DNA from: Sipunculus nudus
Lineage: Eukaryota > Annelida > Sipuncula > Golfingiida > Sipunculidae
Length of the DNA stretch: 64,000 bases
Direction of reading: 5' to 3'
Assembly (NCBI GenBank): GCA_026874595.1
Contig: CM049309.1
Location: 27,965,033 to 28,029,032 of the forward strand
Notes under the pieces: model-generated
Seen by the model: the letters and a program-made list of their open reading frames with translations, nothing else
What the model was told of the DNA's origin: nothing
Databases searched by the model: none
In this document: positions 57,901-64,000 of the stretch, one piece after another
Position numbering within the stretch: position 1 is the first letter of the stretch
How the letters are laid out: each line of letters starts with the position of its first letter
Position numbers and translations under genes: made by a program

Positions 57901-58158
57901 ATATTTGCTCAAATATATCACAATTTTCAACCCCTCCTAAATAAATAAAAAATAAACCACTATATTTGTCTCTATTAATCCATCAGTCAGGTTATTTCAT
58001 TTATCATTTACTCACATATTACATTACATTCCTTTATAATAGCCCAACATGTCCATGATATTCATAAGCTTTATCGACTCGATATAGTATCACAGTGGAG
58101 AAACATTTATAGTCCACTCACGATCAGCTGAGCGCCGTGACCCATGGGTCCCTTGTTT
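54946..58158 (+). mobile_element. Complete family A (Helentron-like) element, 3.2 kb
   Basis: The 5' end is TTTTTAGCTCAGCTGACTAT, the start of a 29-bp near-palindrome, then a GTCCGTCCGTCTGTC tract (54995-55045). The 3' end is CAGCTGAGC, GACCCATGGGTC and CCTTGTTT at 58126-58158. GCTCAGCTG (5') and CAGCTGAGC (3') form the subterminal inverted repeat. The interior has two diverged versions of the gatgtccccaaaatctccta block (55113 and 55794), a C14 run (56477-56490), and the segments shared with 1-690 and 9650-10087. No Rep/helicase or other domain, so it depends on an unseen autonomous partner. Confidence 0.82.
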
Positions 58159-58610
58159 GACTGATGCCACCGAGGCTAATTTGTTCTATATTTTACAAGA
58201 ATAATCCCCTTAATAATTCTTATAATAATTGTCTTTTATGGTTCCAAAGAATGAATTTTGGCTGAATTATAAAGATTGAATTGAGTCATTTTACCATATA
58301 TGTTAGCTGTGTGAAGCAGATACATCTAGGCTGGCACTAGTTTATCAGACATTTATATTTCATGTTATCTATCGTTAATATCGACAAGAACGTTTTTTAA
58401 AAGCTTTTAATAAATTTAGATTTATGATTTTAGATATTCCTCATGCCAGGCAATGTTTACAATCACAGGTATACAGCTCTCTGTGGGTATATAAAGACGG
58501 TTGTACATGGATTATAATAATTGGTATCCATACTTAACTTAATTCAAGATTTTGCCATCAGTGAGATGTATCTGTATTATAATTTTGCCTTCAATATGCA
58601 TCTGTAGTTA
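58159..58610 (+). mobile_element. Probable continuation of the family B copy split at 54946
   Basis: B-style sentences (ttggctgaattataaag, ttttacaagaataatcc) appear just after the family A end. 58320-58610 is otherwise unassigned AT-rich sequence. Confidence 0.4.
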
Positions 58611-60253
58611 TTTTTAGTGTACCTGTGAGCAAATGCGATGGTGTGGCGGCGTCCTTAGTCCGTCGTCTGTACGTTAACCCATACTATCTCGAAAATTACT
58701 GGAGCTGGCATCATGAAATTTAATGCAAAAAATTAGCCATATGAAAAACTCTGCATTTTCTTAGATTTTATAGAGAAAAAGCTAAAAAAACCTTTAAAAT
58801 CTTCTCCATAACGGTCAAGCCAAATTGTTCAATCTATTTCACAGACATGATCTTTTATACCATCTCTCTCAAGTTTGTTCGAATGGTTCTAGTTCGGTGA
58901 ATTTTGGCCGAGTTACAGGAAGTTTAACGTAGTCATCTGTCCAAGAAAGCATACTATGCCAATCTCAGAAAAGGCCGGAGCTATCATCACCAAATTTTCT
59001 GCCAGTGTTGTTCACATGAATCATATATGAAATTCAGGTATTGGTGGCGCCACCTGCATTGTACGGGGGTCATCTGCATTTACTTAGATTTTATAGGGAA
59101 AAAGCTGTAAAACCTTTAAAAGTTTTCTTCTTGTAAACGGTCCAGTCAAATTGTTCAATATTTTACAGTAATGGTCCCAGAGGCAAGCCGTCTCAAGTTT
59201 GTTCAAATGGTTTGCATTTGCTAATTTCAGTTGCACAAATTTATACGTAGTCATTTGGCCAAGTAAGCTTACTGACATAGTAATCTCAGAAATGACAGAA
59301 GCTAGCATTACCAAGTATTGTGCAAATGTTGGTCACATGACTCATATTTGAAGTTGCAAATTTCGTGGTGCCGCCTACATTGGCCTGGTTTTTTTTTTTT
59401 TTATGGGCGAAAAACCTTGTAATTTTAGCCTCTTTCAGATGAAACTGTCAAGTTGAATCGTTCAATTTTTCAAAAGAATTATCCTAGGACATGGTTCTTT
59501 CAATCATATCAGAATAGATTGAGTTTGTTAATTTTTGGTTGAGTCGTGAAAAGCTTAAGTTGGTCTTATGGCCATTATTATGTCTATTTCAAACTGAGGA
59601 CTGCAATAGTGTTCTTCTACAAAATTATTGTTTCAATTATAACTTCTGTAACATTGCACATAAATAATCTTAGGTGGCCTTTGTTCAGGTTTACTTGAAT
59701 GACTTTTGGTAGAATTATTGGACCTTTAACAATGAAAGGACGGTAACTGCCGTTCTCACCTTAACCTGGTCAGCCCCATGCATCAGACTCAAGGTAAGTT
59801 TGATGTATTGGCCTGATATTTTGACCTGTCTATGTGTCTTTGATGGCTTTCTCGTTCACAAGACAGGTGTCGCCACCTACAATTAATGCCTTATGCACAG
59901 TGTATGTGCCTGCTTATTTCATTTCTACAGAGGAATTTGATATATCAGCCTGAAATTGGGCATATTTATACATATCGAATAGCTTTGTCGTATACAAGAC
60001 TGGTGGTGCCACTATAATAATTTTTGCACAGTGTGTGTCCCTGCTTATTTCTCAGGAGTTTTGATATATCAGTCTGATATTGGGCATATGTATATATATT
60101 TCTGATAGCTTCGTTGTATACAAGACTGGTGGTGCCAGCTACAATCATTTTTGTGTTGTGTGCACCCATGCAAGAATTTCAGCAGTGATGTTTGTGTAAT
60201 TGTTTCTTATATTCAAAATGTTTAGTAATTGCATTGTTCATATACATGAAAAG

Positions 60254-61336
60254 GGTAATCGTGCAATATAACGGACCCATATTTCATGGTCTCACAAAAA
60301 AGTGTGACCACATTTCAATAAAAAACTCTTTCATGTAAAACTTCAAAATCCGGCGCATCTAATGATACAATATTTTTGTATGTTTGATAAAAATATATTT
60401 TGCTACAAACTGTCGAAAAAGGGTAGTTTGCTGAAAATACCCAAAATGACGTCGTGTCAAAGACGTTCTCAACCGACGTCATGAATCCACAGTACTGTAC
60501 ATGCATACCATGTTAAACAAAAGGATGTAACAAAAATTACAGTCAATATATCTTTTTATGCATAGATAGAGAGACAATTTTACCTCTAAATATCCATATT
60601 TCCCGAGATTTAATAAAAGTTGACGACGTCTTGCCGCCAAAAACATAAACATGCAGCTGTCGTCTGTGAATGTATTCGACTGATCACGTTAACTCTTGCT
60701 CTATTCAGCTTTGTCTCTATGTACGTTTTATATGTCAAATAAATATAAATTGTGTATTAAACAGTCATTTTTGTGGACAGAGTATAAAGACTACATTTTA
60801 GACATGTCATTTATCTTATTTATTTTTTTTTGTCCTGTTAGACTACTTTATGTAAGGACAATCAGATGGGAACATCCCCTCCCCATGAGTAACAGACCGG
60901 TAGCTCTTAAAATCGAGACGAACGCGGGAGAAACACGGGACCATGTTGGGCATATCATCCATATGTGACCACATTTTATAATATTATGTATATAATACAA
61001 ACTTATATGGCTGGTCAAATAAAATGTGGTCACCCCTTACTTTTGTTAATATTTATTGGTAATAAATGTGGTCACGCCATATGTGACCATATTTTATAAT
61101 ATTATATATATAATACAAACATATATGGCTGTTCAAATAAAATGTGGTCACACCTTATTTTTGTCAATATTTATTGTAAAATATGTGGTCACACCATATG
61201 TGACCACTTTCTAAAATATTATATATTTATTACAAACTTATATGGCTTGTCAAATAAAATGTGGTCACACCTTATTTTTGTTAATATTTATTGTGCAAAA
61301 TGTGGTCACACCTTGTGACCACATTTTATAATATAT

Positions 61337-61394
<58 letters not shown>

Positions 61395-61495
61395 ATACAA
61401 ACATATGGCTGGTCAAATAAAATATGGTCACACCTTATTTTTGTTAATATTTATTGGTAATAAATGTGGTCACACCATGTGACCACATTTTATAA

Positions 61496-61539
<44 letters not shown>

Positions 61540-61752
61540 CAAACTTATATGGCTGGTCAAATAAAGTGTGGTCACGCCTTATTTTTGTTAATATTTATTG
61601 GTAATAAATGTGGTCACGCCATATGTGACCACATTCCAAAAATTATTTATTTATTACAAACATATGGCGTATAAAATAAAATGTGGTCACACCTAATTTT
61701 TGTTAATATTTATTGTAAAAAATGTGGTCACACGATGTGACCACATTTTATA

Positions 61753-61805
<53 letters not shown>

Positions 61806-63534
61806 CAAACTTATATGGTTTGTCAAATAAAATGTGGTCACACCTTATTTTTGTTAATATTTATTGTTAAAAAATGTGGTCACACTGATGTGACCACATT
61901 TTATAATATTCTATTTATAATACAAACTTATATGGCTGGTCAAATAAAATGTGGTCACACCTTATTTTTGTCAATATTTATTGTGAAAAATGTGGTCACC
62001 CCATATGTGACAACATTTTATAATATCATATATATAATACAAACTTATTAGGGTGGTCAAATAAATTGCGGTCACACCTTATTTTTGTCGATATTCTTTG
62101 GTGAAAAATGTGGTCACACCATATGTGACCACATTTTAAAATATTCTATATATTATACAAACTTATATGGCTGGTCAAGTAAACTGTGGTCACAACTTAT
62201 TTTTGGCAAAATTTATTTTTAAAAATGTGGTCACACCATATGTGACCACATTTTATAATATTCTATATATAATACAAACTTATATGGCTGGTCAAATAAA
62301 ATGTGGTCACAACTTATTTTTTAATTGATAAAAAATATGGTCACACATATGTGACCACATTTTATAATATTCTATTTATAATACAAACTTATATGGCTGG
62401 ACAAATAAAATGTGGTCACACCTTATTTTTGTCATTATTTATTGTGAAAAATGTGGTCACTCCATATGTGACAACATTTTATAATATTATATATATAATA
62501 CAAACTTATTAGGCTGGTAAAATAAAATGTGGTCACACCTTATTTTTGTCAATATTCTTTGTTGAAAAATGTGGTCATACCATATGTGACAACATTTTAT
62601 AATATTCTATATATAATACAAACTTATATGGCTGGTCAAGTAAAATGTGGTCACAACTTATTTTTGGCAAAATTTATTTTTAAAAATGTGGTCACACCAT
62701 ATGTGACCACATTTTATAATATTCTGTTTATAATACAAACTTATATGGCTGGTCAAATAAAATGTGGTCACAACTTATTTTTTTATTACTAAAAAATATG
62801 GTCTCTTGGTTTGAAAAACATTCAGGATTAAATTTAGAAAAAAATAATGGTTATGATGATGTAAGAATATATTTAAATGTGGTCACACCTTTTTTTACTA
62901 TTTCTAACTACTATATGTGGTCACACAATTTATAAAAAAGAGATCACACCTTAATAATGTCATTCATTATAACTAATAAATGTTATCACACTTAATATTT
63001 ATTTTATTAAAAATAAGGATATTATTATGTTAGTATAACAAAAAATGTTGTAACATAATGCCGACGAACGTGTTTCTCCCGTGTCTCTCTTGATTTTAAG
63101 TGCATGACTTGTCACGTGACACTCGACATTTGTTTACGTTCTGGCGGCAGGGCGTCGTCAGCTTGAACGTACATCAAGTGAAATGTGGATAAAAAGAGGT
63201 AAAAAAGTATAAACATATATGGGAAATATTATATATTGACTGTAGATTTTATAAGACATCATCTAAATGTTTAACATGGTATATATGTATATTACTGTGG
63301 ATTCATGACGTCGGCTCAGAACGTCTTTGACACGACGTCATTTTGGGTATTTTCGGCAAACTACCCTTTTTCGACAGTTTGTAGCAAAATAAATATATAA
63401 ATAACATACAAAAATATGATATCATTAGATGCGCCGGATCGTCAACTTTATCCTGCAAAAAATTTTTTAGTGAAATGTGGTCACACTTATTTGTGAGAGA
63501 GAGTAACATGGGTCCGTTATATTGCACGATTACC
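60254..63534. mobile_element. 3.3-kb element with long TIRs and an internal palindromic tandem array
   Basis: The left end starts GGTAATCGTGCAATATAACG; the right end is its reverse complement. The inverted arms extend about 480 bp on the right (63060-63534) and about 690 bp on the left (60254-60945, with about 200 bp extra). They include gacgtc-rich conserved stretches (60447-60483 and 63305-63345) and a conserved inner edge, acgggagaaacacg. Between the arms lie about fifteen ~115-bp units. No transposase domain is visible; frames at 61722-62792 are repeat translations. The superfamily is unknown and no clear target duplication was found. Confidence 0.75.
60955..62810. repeat. ~115-bp tandem array built on ATGTGGTCAC palindromes
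   Basis: About fifteen units, anchored on (a)tgtgaccacattttataata near 60964, 61078, 61197, 61312, 61478, 61622, 61734, 61887, 62004, 62125, 62240, 62350, 62467, 62586 and 62700. Each has TGTGGTCACACCATATGTGA-like near-palindromes at its junctions and acaaacttatatggctggtc inside. TA runs have expanded within some units (61335-61395, 61500-61537, 61755-61803). Degraded units continue to about 63000. Not a CRISPR: repeats are long, AT-rich and without unique spacers. Confidence 0.9.
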
Positions 63535-63669
63535 TTCATGGTCAAGCACTGAAGCATTATACCTGGTGTGTTTCCCAATGCACAGGTTTGCATATTAGGC
63601 CTGTAGGCCTTGTTTTGTTAAACTTTTTAAATGACATATCTTTATACTTTAAAACTGTATCCAGACTTT

Positions 63670-64000
63670 TATATAGTTAATAATGTAAAAAAATCTTCGA
63701 ATCCCGATTTTGATTGACAGCGTTCCCGAACAAGATCCGAACTGGCTTTTGGTATTAGTAATACACAGAGTTATAAGCCATCCAGCAGCATGTAATATAA
63801 ATATTAAAACAAGGGTGACTTTTTCACAAGGTGCCGTATTTACGGCGTAAAATGTGAACGATTTCGGTGCATGTCGACGCTGTTAGCTGGCTTTCACCAG
63901 AGAGTCAGATGTCATCTAAGCTCTCTGGAGATATACACGGATACACGCACGCTTACAGGACAACCAGTACAGCGTAATAATTATACATAAGAAGCGGCGA
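63670..64000 (+). mobile_element. Family D repeat, runs off the window
   Basis: Inverted counterpart of 12100-12400 (acaagatccgaact, gttataagccatccagcagc, ggtgccgtatttac, agctggctttcacc, cgcttacaggac). It continues past the window end. Confidence 0.6.

Larger units (their letters stand above)
58611..63615 (+). mobile_element. Family B element carrying a large insertion
   Basis: The 5' end (tttttagtgtacctgtgagc) is at 58611. It follows B to 59740, where about 700 bp present in other copies is missing, then the ggtg(t/g)(c/t)gccacct motifs at 59868-60140. It is interrupted at about 60254 by the long-TIR element, resumes at 63535, and ends at 63580-63613 with CACAGGTTTGC, AGGCCTGTAGGCCT and TGTTTT. 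59625-59645 supplies the unoccupied site used to define the 14.6-kb insertion. Confidence 0.8.

Noticed and set aside
61722-62792. Frames of 69-109 codons with repeated VTTFYNILYIIQTY
   Set aside because: Translations of the tandem array; unit lengths vary and shift frame.
60955-62810. Regular array that could suggest a CRISPR
   Set aside because: Units are about 115 bp, similar over their full length, lack unique spacers and lie within a TIR element in an animal genome; no cas genes.

Overview
The window looks like AT-rich, intron-and-repeat DNA from an animal nuclear genome, most likely a bivalve mollusc. That placement is inference: it rests on the abundance of rolling-circle-type repeats that carry 120-280 bp tandem arrays (the 'pearl'/HINE style described in bivalves) and on the GCCCCGCCACAAAGTGGC hairpin repeats. 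There is no bacterial or organellar gene organisation and no complete recognisable host gene. Nearly every open reading frame longer than 60 codons is chance, a repeat shadow or a relic of a mobile element.

The dominant content is several interspersed families (names A-F are mine). Family A starts TTTTTAGCTCAGCTGACT and ends CAGCTGAGC...GACCCATGGGTCCCTTGTT. Family B starts TTAGCGAACCTGTGAGC and ends CACAGGTTCGC...AGGCCTGTAGGCCTTGTT. In both, the 5' end holds the inverted complement of a motif near the 3' end (a subterminal inverted repeat), and the 3' end has a short perfect hairpin followed by TTGTT. This is the known structural signature of Helentron-type rolling-circle elements. An occupied/empty site comparison inside the window (14.6-16.8 kb against 59.6 kb) supports insertion into a T run without a target duplication. 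Families C, E and F share a GC-rich 5' hairpin instead; C ends with a Helitron-like hairpin plus CTAG.

Layout: 0-5.6 kb, A end, B start, a 156-bp array and E; 6.4-7.1 kb, a possible frameshifted single-exon gene; 9.6-18.2 kb, A, C, D and nested B copies with two dimeric 276-bp arrays; 18.2-28.0 kb, minus-strand A and B pieces, a purine tract, a GC-rich island, a broken Tigger/pogo transposon and a GC-rich 240-bp satellite; 28.8-30.9 kb, a TTAA-flanked element and a perfect-TIR element; 31.3-36.4 kb, F with a SINE dimer, A, B and C; 36.4-45.7 kb, an old Ty3/gypsy LTR retrotransposon with a tRNA-Pro primer site, SCAN-like gag, protease, integrase, then reverse transcriptase and RNase H (a Gmr1-like order), split by a 3.2-kb family A insertion; 46.7-50.1 kb, a purine tract and a long inverted-arm element; 51.7-52.4 kb, a duplicated exon-like segment; 53.0-54.1 kb, a CR1/L2-like LINE 3' end; 54.1-63.6 kb, nested A and B plus a 3.3-kb long-TIR element filled with palindromic ~115-bp repeats; 63.7-64.0 kb, D.

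The elements insert into one another, so insertion order can be read: B into B, A into B, A into the LTR element, and the LTR element into a minus-strand A copy. The most unusual items are the long-TIR array element (60254-63534), the TTAA element with six spaced copies of one motif, and the shared terminal architecture of the repeat families.
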